DNA of 64,000 nucleotides from Leishmania martiniquensis (Eukaryota; Euglenozoa; Kinetoplastea; Trypanosomatida; Trypanosomatidae): contig NC_090159.1 in assembly GCF_017916325.1 (NCBI RefSeq), forward strand, positions 561,001 to 625,000, read 5' to 3'. The translations under genes were made by a program, and so were the position numbers. Positions 54,812 to 64,000 of the stretch are shown here, in pieces. A model generated the notes under the pieces. It saw nothing but the letters and a program-made list of their open reading frames with translations. It ran no database searches and had not been told where the DNA came from. The number at the start of each line of letters is the position of its first letter. The stretch's first letter is position 1.

Positions 54812-55975
54812 ATGAAACTAGGCTTCTTCGAGGACATCGTTGGCCGCGCGCGGCAGTCGATGGAGAACATCGTCAGCGGAGCTCACATGCGCGTCTCCTC
54901 GAAGTCTCGCAAAGGGGCCGAACCGTTTCACAAAGAGCCGTTGCGTTTGACACCGTGCCAGAGGCGACTGGCGGTCGGCGCCGCAGTCGTGATAGGCGCT
55001 ATCACCACCTACGCTACCTTGTCGCGCCTCTTCATACTCCTCGAGCGGCGTCGGTGCTGGCGCCTCATTCAGCAGTGTGAGGCCCGCGAGACGGAGCTGT
55101 TCCTCTTTATCCTCCCTCGCTCGCCATGGGCTCCGAGCTTATCGCCGGCCTGCACACGAGTGGAGGCGCTCCTGCGCGCTAACAGGATCCCGTACACAGC
55201 GATCGAGACGATCGACTCTCCCGGCACCCCGAACGGCGGACTCCCTTTTCTCATCTACAAGCGCCAGCGCGTTGACCAGCTCCCCAAGATTATGGAGCTC
55301 ATCACGTCGGAGTTCAACGTGGCCGCGGATGATACCCTCACCCGTGATGAGCGCGCGACGGGGGCGTCTCTGCGCCGCGCCCTGGAGTACAGCGCGGAGC
55401 GCTTCCTCTACCGCACCGTCTTCATCGATCACCCGTCCCTGGCAGTAGCGCAAATCGCACGAGCACTGCATATCACGCACCTGCGCGCGCGACTTGTCGT
55501 ACATGGCTACGCGATCCATCTCAAGAAGCAGGTCGCCATCACCGCGTACGGCGCGCTTGTCAGTGAGCAATACGAGAACGCATTTCTGCAGGATTGCAGG
55601 GCTATCGAAGCGCAAATTGGCCAGAAGCAGTACTTATTTAGCGACACCACGGTGACAAGCTACGACTGCGCCGTGTACTCGTTGCTCGTCCCCTTCGCTT
55701 GCATGAGCAACCGCACATCGCTGAGTGCTGCGTACTCCGCCGTCTCGGACAGCGCGGTGCTGATGGCCTACATAGCCCGCATGTCGGAGCGGCTGTTCTC
55801 GGACGTCAGATGCGTCTTCGACGTAGCGAAGACTTCCTTTGCCACCTCCGGTATGGACGCGAACAGCGGTGAGGCCGTGGGGAGGACCGTGGAGGAGGAG
55901 GCAGCGGCGAAGAGGCGGGTGATCGTCGACACGTTGATTGGAATCGCCAATGGCGAGACGGCGGGACTACGATAG
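54812..55975 (+). CDS. FAX/metaxin-like GST-fold protein with a membrane anchor
   Basis: A 387-residue protein with a hydrophobic segment at residues 53-77 followed by a domain that resembles the glutathione-transferase fold of the failed-axon-connections (FAX) and metaxin family. The N-terminal part of the domain (about 92-165) includes SPACTRVEALLRANRIPYTAIET and GLPFLIYKRQRVDQLPKIME, the pattern of the family's thioredoxin-like half. The helical half covers about 190-340, with Tyr/Asp-rich QKQYLFSDTTVTSYDCAVY, which matches the conserved C-terminal block. Human relatives sit in the mitochondrial outer membrane (metaxin) or are membrane-linked (FAXC). A mitochondrial or ER membrane place is therefore likely but not shown. 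No glutathione-binding residue is obvious. Confidence 0.72.
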   Translation: MKLGFFEDIVGRARQSMENIVSGAHMRVSSKSRKGAEPFHKEPLRLTPCQRRLAVGAAVVIGAITTYATLSRLFILLERRRCWRLIQQCEARETELFLFILPRSPWAPSLSPACTRVEALLRANRIPYTAIETIDSPGTPNGGLPFLIYKRQRVDQLPKIMELITSEFNVAADDTLTRDERATGASLRRALEYSAERFLYRTVFIDHPSLAVAQIARALHITHLRARLVVHGYAIHLKKQVAITAYGALVSEQYENAFLQDCRAIEAQIGQKQYLFSDTTVTSYDCAVYSLLVPFACMSNRTSLSAAYSAVSDSAVLMAYIARMSERLFSDVRCVFDVAKTSFATSGMDANSGEAVGRTVEEEAAAKRRVIVDTLIGIANGETAGLR

Positions 55976-58029
55976 CAAGGCCGACTGCATGACACCGGCG
56001 AGGAAGGCGTCAAGAGGCGATTTGGGAGAGGGAAGAGCTGGTGGCGGAGGGGGGAGGGGGAGAGAGAGGGCCAAGAGAGCACCTGACGCATACGTAAAGG
56101 ACGCGGATGGCCGTGGGCTCTCTTTTTTTTACGTACTGCGGCACCGCTGGCCTCTATTCCTTTCCTTTTCTCGCTCCAACCTGATTGCCCCCCCCCCCCC
56201 ACACACACATGCACACCCTCCCTCATCGACTCGCCCCATCCCTTTTCGAGGTGCTCCTTACCCACTTGTATGCGTACATATGCGTGTGTCTCTCTGCCTG
56301 TGTGTGCTGTAGCGGTTTCCCTTTCCCCTTTCATCTTCCCCTCTTTTTTTTTTGCTTGCTGCAGCACAGCGCTGCGTTTGTCGCTATATTGGCGGCGTTT
56401 TAAATCGTGTTTCGCCTCGGCTGCGCTCTTTCCGGCGCCTCTCCCTCTCTTTTCACCTGTGCACCGTTGTGTCGGTGGGGGCGCGTGCTGCTCTGCTAAA
56501 CGGTGGCAGCGTCTCTCTCTCTCACTCTGTAATGACAGCTGCAACGGGGAAATAAGAGGGCTGCCGGAGGTGTGCGAGACGCGCGCCTGTTGCTGGCTCC
56601 CTGAGGAGCAGCGAGGCGCATGGCTACAAGGTGGGATGTGGCGGGGCATGTGACGATGCATGCATGCCACGGTGCTCGGTGCTGTGCGCTAAATGCCGAG
56701 CTGCGTCTGCTTCGATCCAGATCGGCTCGAGGGCGGGTAGGGGACTCGATGAAACCAGAGACTGTCGCCTCGCTCCGCTGGCAGTGCTGTCGCCTTCACA
56801 AGTGGGCGCGCTATCCTCTCCCGCGCCGAGGCGCAGCCGCGGGAGTGAGCGCTGGAAATCGTAGCATTGTGTGTAGTTTGGGTATGTGTGGGGGAGGGAG
56901 GAAGGAGGAGGTGGTGGTGGTGGAGGACGAGGGAGGGGGAGAAGAGAAGGCTGATGCCGCTGCCTGGCCCAGAGGCCGCCTGACGACCCTCTCATGCTCG
57001 GAAAGACACACACGCCCAGCCTTTCGCATTTCCATGGCCCGTACGCTGGTCTTGTGCGCCGCTCTCTTCTTTTTTCCCTTTGGTGTAGCAGCGCCCTTCT
57101 GCGTCGCAGCGAATGCGGAGCTTCTCGCTCCTCCACCGCTTACGTGCGCACCAAGAAGAGAAGCGCTCCATCCGCCGTTTCGGCTCTCGCTCATATGCAC
57201 AGAAAGGGAGCGGCGCGCAGTCGAGGTGAACTGATCTTTGCTAGGCATGGGCACGAGCGAGCGAGTAAACTGTCCTCCCTCTCCCCCTCTCCTCCTATTC
57301 CAGTGTAAGTTTTGGGGCCCCTCCCCCCACTCTCCTTGCCGACGTCGAGCGGCCGCAGCTGGAGCAGCCCATCTTCGACGGCACCATCTCTCCCACCAGA
57401 GTGTGACGGTGACTGGGAAGCAGAGGCCGAAGGAACTGAGCACCAGGACTAAGTGAGCGAGGTGTATGGCATCGGTGAGGGGAGGTAGAGGACAGGGGGG
57501 GGCTTAGCAGCAGCACGGTGCGCTGCTCCTCCTCTTATGTGGGTCCCTGTAACCGTCCGCCCGGGCAGCAGCTCTTTTCATAGACACCCGTCTGCCCCCT
57601 CCCCTCCCCATTCCCACCCTTCTGCATCGTTACGGGGGCGTACAGATTGATGTGATCCTCGTCTGCCTGTGTGCCAATGAAGGCCTCCATTGGGGAGGAC
57701 ACCCCCTTCCCCTCGCCCTACCTATGTGAGCACTACTCGGCTATGTCGGACGCCTCTTTCCCGCTGCTCCTCCTCTCCGTCTCTCTCTCTCTTGGCTGTG
57801 GATTCCTCCGCCCCCCCCCCCCCCCCCACTTCTTCTCTTCCACTGTTCGGCCCTCTTCACAGCCAAGAGAAGCAACCAACACCCGCCACACCCATCTTAG
57901 CCGCAGCCCCCCTCCCCCCTACACACACACACACGAAAACGCGTATACTGGGGTCTTCCTGCCGTCGCTCAACATTATACACACACACACACACATTCAG
58001 AGAGAGAGGCAAGCGGCTCCATTACTAGA
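55976..58029. other. Spacer before SDHA
   Basis: No gene recognised. It includes a C run near 56188-56199, a GT-rich stretch near 56284-56310, purine-rich blocks around 56880-56950 and a run of 17 C at 57811-57827 in the SDHA trans-splicing signal. An open frame at 56620-57234 has patchy composition and no domain. A tract at about 57750-57860 carries the SDHA acceptor. Confidence 0.6.
57755..57862 (+). promoter_or_regulatory. Predicted spliced-leader acceptor of SDHA
   Basis: A pyrimidine-rich stretch containing 17 consecutive C (57811-57827) ends at the AG at 57861-57862. No ATG lies between it and the start at 58030, giving a leader of 167 nt. Confidence 0.55.
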
Positions 58030-59853
58030 ATGCTGCGTCGTACCTGTACCCGTCTCGCTCTTAGCCGCGCCTACCCGGTCATCGACCACACGTATGACTG
58101 CGTCGTCGTCGGTGCTGGCGGCTCTGGCCTCCGCGCTGCTATGGGTGTGGCGGCCTCTGGCTACGATGTGGCATGCATATCGAAGCTGTACCCGTCTCGT
58201 TCGCACACGATAGCGGCGCAGGGCGGCATCAACGCTGCCCTCGCGAACTGCGAGGAGGACGACTGGCGCTGGCACGTGTACGACACGGTGAAGGGCTCGG
58301 ACTGGCTTGGCGATCAGGATGCGATTCAGTACATGTGCCAGGAGGCTCCGTGCGTTGTGTCAGAGCTAGAGAGCATGGGTCTGCCTTTCCTTCGCACGAA
58401 GGATGGCTTCATCTACCAGCGTGCCTTTGGCGGCCAGTCGATTCACTACGGTGGCAAGCAGGCGCGCCGCACGTGCGCAGCGTCGGACCGCACGGGCCAC
58501 GCGATGCTTCATACTCTGTACGGCCAGTCCTTCCAGTACGGCGTCAACTTCTACAACGAGTACTACTGCCTTGACCTGATGATGGAGGATGGCTGCTGTC
58601 GCGGTGTGATGGCCATGAGCATCGATGACGGAACGATTCACCGCTTCAAGTCCAAGTACACAGTGCTCTGCACGGGCGGCTACGGTCGAGTGTACTTTAC
58701 GACAACCAGCGCGAAGAGCTGCACGGGCGACGGCACGGCCATGGTCGCGCGCGCTGGCCTGCCGGCGGAGGACATGGAGTTTGTGCAGTTCCACCCTACC
58801 GGCATCTACGGCCCTGGCGTACTGATCACGGAGGGCGCTCGCGGCGAGGGCGGCTACCTTGTGAACAGCAAGGGTGAGCGCTTCATGGAGCGCTACGCCC
58901 CCAAGGCGAAGGATTTGGCGTCGCGCGATGTTGTGTCGCGTGCCATTACGATGGAGATCCTGGCGGGTCGCGGCTGCGGCCCCAAGAAGGACCACGTCCT
59001 GCTGCAGCTCCACCATCTCGACCCCGCCACTTTGCACAAGAAGCTGCCGGGCATCTCGGAGAGCGCTCACATCTTTGCCGGGGTCGACGTGACGAAGGAG
59101 CCGATTCCAATTGTGCCGACGGTGCATTACTCGATGGGTGGTGTGCCGACATTGTGGACGGGCGAGGTGATCAGCCCACGCAACGGCGACGACAATGCCA
59201 TCGTGCCTGGCCTGCTCGCCGCCGGCGAGTGCGCGTGCGCTAGCGTGCACGGTGCCAACCGTCTTGGCGCGAATTCACTACTGGACATTGTCGTGTTCGG
59301 CAAGTCCTGCGCCAACACGATTATCTTCAATCTGACGAGGGAGGGCCGCAAGCAGCCCGACCTGCGCGCGGACGCTGGCGAGGCCTCCATCGCCGACTTG
59401 GACCGCATCCTCAGCAACAAGGGCGACATCCCCATCGCCCGCATCCGCGAGCGGATGAAGGAGACGATGGCGCTTTATGCCGCTGTCTTCCGAACAGAGG
59501 AGAGCATGCAGATAGGGAAGCGTATCATCGAGGAGTGCTACCGCGACTTTTCCCACGCCCTCGTGCACGACAAGTCACCAGTTTGGAACAGCAACCTGAT
59601 TGAGGCGCTCGAGCTGCGCAACCTGCTGACAAACGCCATGATGACGATTAGCGGCGCTGTGGTGCGCAAGGAGAGCCGTGGTGCCCATGCGCGCGACGAC
59701 TACCAGGAGCGCGATGACCACAACTGGATGAAGCACACCCTCGCCTACCTCGACGACGCAAACGGCAAGATTCGCCTTGCGTACCGCCCTGTGCACATGG
59801 AGACTCTGACGAACGAGGTGGACAGCTTTCCGCCGGCCAAGCGTGTGTACTAG
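58030..59853 (+). CDS. SDHA: Succinate dehydrogenase flavoprotein subunit (SDHA)
   Basis: A 607-residue catalytic subunit of complex II, which oxidises succinate to fumarate and passes electrons to ubiquinone on the mitochondrial inner membrane. The N terminus [14 protein letters not shown] is a typical mitochondrial targeting peptide. The FAD site has GAGGSG at 28-33, and the histidine that covalently holds FAD is His59 in [11 protein letters not shown]. Catalytic blocks HPTG (255-258) and the Glu268/Arg271 pair in EGARGEG are present, as are the downstream HYSMGG segment and the conserved C-terminal part ending near YRPVHMETL. The length is slightly below the human precursor. The ATG at 58030 is the first after the predicted acceptor. 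No oddities were seen; the enzyme should be active. Confidence 0.97.
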   Translation: MLRRTCTRLALSRAYPVIDHTYDCVVVGAGGSGLRAAMGVAASGYDVACISKLYPSRSHTIAAQGGINAALANCEEDDWRWHVYDTVKGSDWLGDQDAIQYMCQEAPCVVSELESMGLPFLRTKDGFIYQRAFGGQSIHYGGKQARRTCAASDRTGHAMLHTLYGQSFQYGVNFYNEYYCLDLMMEDGCCRGVMAMSIDDGTIHRFKSKYTVLCTGGYGRVYFTTTSAKSCTGDGTAMVARAGLPAEDMEFVQFHPTGIYGPGVLITEGARGEGGYLVNSKGERFMERYAPKAKDLASRDVVSRAITMEILAGRGCGPKKDHVLLQLHHLDPATLHKKLPGISESAHIFAGVDVTKEPIPIVPTVHYSMGGVPTLWTGEVISPRNGDDNAIVPGLLAAGECACASVHGANRLGANSLLDIVVFGKSCANTIIFNLTREGRKQPDLRADAGEASIADLDRILSNKGDIPIARIRERMKETMALYAAVFRTEESMQIGKRIIEECYRDFSHALVHDKSPVWNSNLIEALELRNLLTNAMMTISGAVVRKESRGAHARDDYQERDDHNWMKHTLAYLDDANGKIRLAYRPVHMETLTNEVDSFPPAKRVY

Positions 59854-60293
59854 GTCTGTACTCTTCTGGGACCAACACAGGCAGCTGCAAAGTAAGACAC
59901 GTAAAGCGGTAGTGGAGCGGGCGTCATGCAACGTGTTCCCTTTTTTTCGATCCCTTTTTCCCCGCTTGCAACGATTGTGGGCACACAGATGTTCTGACTC
60001 TCCCTCCCCTCCCTCCCTTTCTTTCCCTCTCCCCTGCATGCTGCGACGGTATTGAACGGCTCAGTCCTGTGCCATGCACGGCGCAGAGGGGTGTACCCCC
60101 TTTTATTTGTGACCTTTGGCCGCCTTCGCTGTTGGTTGGGTGTTGTGGGTTGCTGCCGTAGGGCATGGCGATGCTCGCATGTGTGTGTGTGTGTGAGGAG
60201 GTTGGGGCTGCAGGCGCAGAGGAGAAGAGGCTTGGAGAAGCGTGACGTCGACTGGGTGCTGCTGCCGATGCGGAGATAATACCTTCACGGCAG

Positions 60294-60309
60294 CCCTAAC
60301 CCTAACCCC
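60294..60309. repeat. Interstitial telomere-like hexamers
   Basis: Two consecutive CCCTAA units followed by CCCC, the reverse complement of the TTAGGG telomere repeat. It is short, and a chance origin is possible. Confidence 0.6.
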
Positions 60310-62644
60310 TCTCTTCCTTGCCCATTCACATAGAGGGAGAGCGAAACGCGCTCACGTCTGTCGTTGGTAGACGTATAGCTTAGCTTAGCTGGATGCTCTC
60401 TCTCATTAGCACGACCTTTTGTTTGACGCTGGAGTTGGTGCGCTTAATCGATCTTCGCAGCGGTTCTCGATCATCTTCATCGTACGTTAGCAACTGAGAG
60501 CGTGCAAGAACTTCTGCATCTCACGGTAAATGCTGTCGTGGATGCGTGTATCTATCTATATATGTGTGTGTCTGCATGCATGGCGGTGTTGACCAGAGCC
60601 CGTCATCCCTGTCTCGCCTCTGTGCTTCAAGGCTCCAGTGGTGATGAGAAAACAAAGGTCACACACGCTGCTCGACCTCTCCAGACTCGCAAGTGGCAGG
60701 CGCTGAGAGAGGGAGAGAGAAGAAAAGGCTCGCCTTGAGGAGGGGAGGAGGGGGGGGAGTACAGCACAGGACTGCCACAATGTCTTGTCTCCTGACGCAA
60801 CCGTTTCTCTCGGACCTCCATGGCTTCTTGCGTCTTGTCTCACCTGCTCTTTTACCCTTTCCCCGCGCAATCTTTCAGCGATGCGGCCAACACATGCAAC
60901 TCTCTCGCTTGCTATACGGCGCATGCACGCCCACGCGAAGGCATACACCCCTCTCATCGCCTCTTTTGTTTCTTGTCCAGGGCGGTATGACGGTGCTGAT
61001 GTGAGGGTGAGAGGGGGAACGCCTCTGTCCCTCCACTTGGCATCTCGCTCCGCCTTTGCTTCGCGTTCCTCTCGCGGCGGGAAGGCTTCTCTGCCACTGT
61101 TTGTGTGCATCGCTCTGCTGTGCTAGCGGAGCCCCCTCTCGGGAGACGTTCCTGTGTCTCCGTGCCACTTTTCTCACCCAAATGGTTTCCTTGCGACACC
61201 CAAGTCCCCGCGCATTGATGCCAGAGGCCGCTCGTCAGCTTCCTCGGGCTTTGCCTCCCTTTTGGCCACTGGAGCCCTCCTGTATTTTAGGTGGCGCTCA
61301 TCAAGGTGTATATGCACGTGTTAGCAAGCCTGCGCCCGTATGCGAGAGGGGTAGTGCCAAGGAGCGAGGAGGATATACAACAAGGGTGGGGGGTCAAGGG
61401 TGCCGGCTTGCGGGGATAGCCGAGCGTGCCGGTTTGTACGCAGGACACGTGCATCCCACGCCTCCCTCAACGTACGCGCGAGAGGAACACGCACATACAT
61501 ACAGAGAGGCACTCACGTATGCTGATGTACCCGAGCGATCTCACGCAAGCGAAGAAAACTCATGTATGCCTGACGCAGAAGCCGATAGAGCCTCTGAAGT
61601 GACTGTGCTGTCGTGATTCGAGGCAGCAGCCATAGCCCCCATGAGGGCCGGTTCCCATGGGCATGCATACGCATCTCTTTCTCCCAGAGCATGCTTGCAC
61701 GTATGTGTGCTAGAGTCCGCTCGTGTCTGCACTGGAAAGGAGAGGTGACAGAGGAGGGGGGGAGCAGCAGGCCGACTTGTGGTAGGGACAGAGGCAGTGA
61801 GGCCACTGATCCGCCTCTCTCCTTGTTGCCAGTGCAATGGTGAGTACTTCGCGTCCATAGACACGCAAACGTACAAATAAATAAATAATATATGTATATG
61901 TATTGGCACATTTATGCACGCTCCCCTCCCCATTGGCGCCTCGCCTCTGCTGATTTCACTTCTCCCCTCCCCCAACTTTATACGTCTACCTGATCTTTCT
62001 TCTGCTGCCGATGGCGCACCTTTCACATGCACATTCGCTATCCCACACCACCGCATGACACGCACATATAATGCGCCCGTCCAACAGCTCTTGTAGGTGT
62101 TTGCATACCGGCTCGTCTTTCCACTTTGCACTCTCTTCGTTGTTTTCCACTTCCCTCTCGAGTGTTTCACTCGCCCTCCCGCTCTTTCACGTGCACCTCT
62201 CCCGAGTGTGTGACGGCGTGCGCGTGTGTCTACGACGTAGACTGGACGCTGTGCTTGAACCCTGCACCTCCGCTGTTTCTCTTTGCTCCCCCTCTCGTTG
62301 GTTCACCAGAGAGGTGTGACGGCGCACGCAACACCCTTTCCCCAGCCACATACCTCCTCGCTCCGTCGCGGAGAAGCAAGAAGAGACAGAGGGCGGGAGT
62401 GTGTGCGTGTGTAGCACGCGCGCAACGGCTCCGCAACAGTCATAGGGCCCACACGGGCGAGTTCTAAGGCAGACAGTCACACATCTTCGCGTTCGAATCC
62501 AGGAGCAGCTAAAGAGCTTTCTCTTCAGGCTCCGGCCTCCTTCCTGTAGCAGTCGCGCGCTTTCCGCTCCTCTTCCCCACCCCGTGAGCATATCAGTCAC
62601 GCAACAGGGAGCGACATAGAACATAACGAAGCGTCAACTTCGCT

Positions 62645-62676
62645 CTAGCACCCCCTCTCTTCTCCCCTTCACCCAG
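62645..62676 (+). promoter_or_regulatory. Predicted spliced-leader acceptor of the fatty acyl-CoA reductase
   Basis: A pyrimidine-rich tract ends at the AG at 62675-62676, 44 nt before the ATG at 62721, with no other ATG between. Confidence 0.6.
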
Positions 62677-62720
62677 TATCCACGACCCTCCCCCCTCCGT
62701 TTACTGGTGAAGGTGCCACC

Positions 62721-64000
62721 ATGTCTCTCGACATCCGCACTGGCTTCTCCCATCGCACGGTCTTCGTAACTGGCGGTACAGGCTTTGTGGGCAAGGTGCT
62801 GCTGTACAAGATACTCAAAGACATCCCTGATGTAAAACGGGTCTACTTACTTATGCGCGGCAAGCGCTCTCGCCGGCTGCAGAAGTACCTGAACGTGCAG
62901 GAGCGGCTGGAACTCGAGGTGCTTGGTTCGCCGTGCTTTGAGCCTCTGCGGCAGCAGGCTGGCGACGTCAAATGGCGCGAGCTGTGCCAGAAGGTGAAGG
63001 CGGTCGAGGGCGACATCACGCTCGACCATGTCGGTCTCTCGGGGCCGGACCGCGCGATGCTGGCTAGTGAAACAAACTTCATTGTTCACCTCGCCGCGAC
63101 CGTCAACTTCAATGAGCGGCTGGATCGAGCGTTGAATATGAACACGCTGGGTGGGCTGCGCGTGTTGGCACTGGCGAAGACGTGCCGCCACCTCGAGGCG
63201 ATGGTGCACGTCTCGACATGCTACGTCAACTATCGTCGCAAGGGCCGCCAGGTTGTGAACGAGGAGCGCCTCTACCCGCTGGGGTTCGACCCGGAGGAGA
63301 TGTGCAAGCGCGTGCTGGCAATGAACGCCAGAGAAGTGGAGGTCCAGTCGGCGCTGCTGCTCAAGGAGCACACCTTCCCCAATACGTATACGTTCACCAA
63401 GTGCATTGGCGAGCAGCTCATCTACAAGTACAAGGAGTCTGTCCCGATTGTCGTCGTTCGCCCATCCATTGTCGGCTGCAGCTACCGCGACCCGTTCCCC
63501 GGCTGGGTGGATGCCCTGACAGCCGCTGGCGGTTTGCTACTCACCATATCCCTGGGCGTGGTGCGTGAGGTGCTGTGCGACAAGGACCTCATCGCTGATG
63601 TCATTCCGGTGGACTACGTCGTGAACATCATCGTCAAGGCGCTCTTCAAGACCCAGCAGCACTACAAGATGCGCCGCCTGCACACAGCTTCAACGAGGTC
63701 GGGTGATGCGGCGGCGCCAGTGCGGGGAGCCACTGGCGCCGTGTGCGACAGCGCAACGCCCGTGCCAGCGGACCCCAAGACGGGCGCTGTTGGCAGCCAT
63801 GCGGGGATGGGCCAAGGTACGGTGACGGAGGTGAGCGCTCTTGCTGTTGTCCAGTCACCAGCAATAGCCGACGTGGACGGCAGCACGACAACGGAGGCAG
63901 ACACGGGCTTGCCTTTCATCTACCAGGCGGCTACGTCCGCCTCGGAGAATCGCGCGACGTGGGGCCGCGTGCACGCATCGCTGGCGGACTACATGAGGGG
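62721..64000 (+). CDS. Fatty acyl-CoA reductase (alcohol-forming), 5' part, cut by the window end
   Basis: The first 426 codons of a fatty acyl-CoA reductase, which uses NADPH to reduce acyl-CoA to fatty alcohol, the precursor of ether lipids; in trypanosomatids ether-lipid synthesis starts in glycosomes. The Rossmann cofactor motif TGGTGFVGK is at residues 17-25. Conserved blocks follow: VYLLMRGKR, VEGDIT, an HLAATVNFNERL segment, HVSTCYVN, the active-site YTFTK with Tyr223 and Lys227, and VVVRPSIVG. A PVDYVVN segment leads on to the start of the second half. From about residue 330 to 400 an Ala/Thr/Gly-rich insertion interrupts the usual sequence, after which helical protein resumes. No membrane segment is evident. 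The gene continues beyond 64000, so the C-terminal domain is not visible. The ATG is the first after a clear acceptor. Confidence 0.92.
   Translation, partial: MSLDIRTGFSHRTVFVTGGTGFVGKVLLYKILKDIPDVKRVYLLMRGKRSRRLQKYLNVQERLELEVLGSPCFEPLRQQAGDVKWRELCQKVKAVEGDITLDHVGLSGPDRAMLASETNFIVHLAATVNFNERLDRALNMNTLGGLRVLALAKTCRHLEAMVHVSTCYVNYRRKGRQVVNEERLYPLGFDPEEMCKRVLAMNAREVEVQSALLLKEHTFPNTYTFTKCIGEQLIYKYKESVPIVVVRPSIVGCSYRDPFPGWVDALTAAGGLLLTISLGVVREVLCDKDLIADVIPVDYVVNIIVKALFKTQQHYKMRRLHTASTRSGDAAAPVRGATGAVCDSATPVPADPKTGAVGSHAGMGQGTVTEVSALAVVQSPAIADVDGSTTTEADTGLPFIYQAATSASENRATWGRVHASLADYMR

Larger units (their letters stand above)
59854..62720. other. Spacer between SDHA and the fatty acyl-CoA reductase
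   Basis: No gene recognised in 2.9 kb. It holds a telomere-like motif at 60294-60309 (two CCCTAA units and CCC), three tandem TAGCT-type units near 60376-60390, a GT run at 60180-60195 and a TA-rich patch near 61875-61905. A 186-codon open frame at 61056-61616 has no domain. A pyrimidine-rich stretch at about 62645-62674 forms the acceptor of the next gene. Confidence 0.6.

Noticed and set aside
56620..57234. A 204-codon frame, including a hydrophobic stretch starting with ATG near 57034
   Set aside because: Composition is patchy, with a purine-rich low-complexity middle, and there is no domain. The signal-peptide-like segment is short and probably chance.
61056..61616. A 186-codon frame between SDHA and the reductase
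   Set aside because: No domain, mixed composition and no convincing acceptor with a first-ATG relationship.
62480..62510. A sequence like the tRNA B box (GTTCGAATCC)
   Set aside because: The bases on each side do not form a T-stem and no A-box or acceptor stem is visible upstream.
1..64000. CRISPR arrays, operons with ribosome binding sites, rRNA or tRNA genes
   Set aside because: None were seen. The gene layout is that of a trypanosomatid, so bacterial-type signals are not expected.

Overview
The window looks like a trypanosomatid nuclear chromosome, most likely Leishmania. All supported genes lie on the plus strand, have no introns and high third-position G+C, and are separated by long spacers rich in CT tracts and CA, TG or TA microsatellites. 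Most starts are the first ATG after a long pyrimidine tract and AG, which is the layout of a polycistronic unit processed by spliced-leader trans-splicing. Gene content agrees: tandem TCTP, a two-RRM RNA-binding protein and several orphan proteins sit beside conserved eukaryotic genes. I recall a TCTP to SDHA order from Leishmania chromosome 24, but could not check it, and I do not name a species.

Layout. 0-4.9 kb: two TCTP copies in a homogenised repeat with different 3' flanks. 4.9-16 kb: two DNA-recombination genes, a MUS81-type nuclease and a very large RecQ helicase. 17-23.7 kb: AP-3 sigma, a 968-residue orphan and a leucine-rich-repeat protein. 23.7-32.5 kb: no coding gene; from 25,261 onwards this is a pyrimidine-dominated zone almost free of ATG on the sense strand. 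32.5-34.7 kb: the RNA-binding protein. 34.7-48 kb: no intact gene, but two GC-rich islands that read as decayed genes (36.7-37.8 kb and 41.6-45.0 kb). 48-56 kb: a UBAC2-like rhomboid/UBA protein, a RUN-type protein, a possible 66-residue small protein, RBX1 and a membrane-anchored FAX/metaxin-like protein. 58-64 kb: the succinate dehydrogenase flavoprotein and the 5' part of a fatty acyl-CoA reductase, cut by the window end.

Main discovery. From 25,261 to 32,526 (7,266 nt), directly upstream of the RNA-binding protein start, I find only five ATG by hand, against about 85 CAT and about 40 of the composition-matched permutation GAT. The last ATG before the desert (25,250) sits 7 nt upstream of the AG that ends a roughly 140-nt AG-free pyrimidine-rich stretch, as expected for a spliced-leader acceptor. 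Four of the five remaining ATG open tiny ORFs, one being an ATG followed at once by a stop. This suggests an extremely long 5' leader under selection against upstream start codons, or a nest of alternative acceptors, on the mRNA of a likely post-transcriptional regulator.

How the genes work together. Neighbours in such units share a promoter but not a function, so the genes are mostly independent. Themes are recombination and repair (MUS81, RecQ), vesicle traffic (AP-3 sigma, RUN), ubiquitin (RBX1, UBAC2-like) and mitochondrial or lipid metabolism (SDHA, fatty acyl-CoA reductase). Control is expected mainly at RNA level through UTRs.
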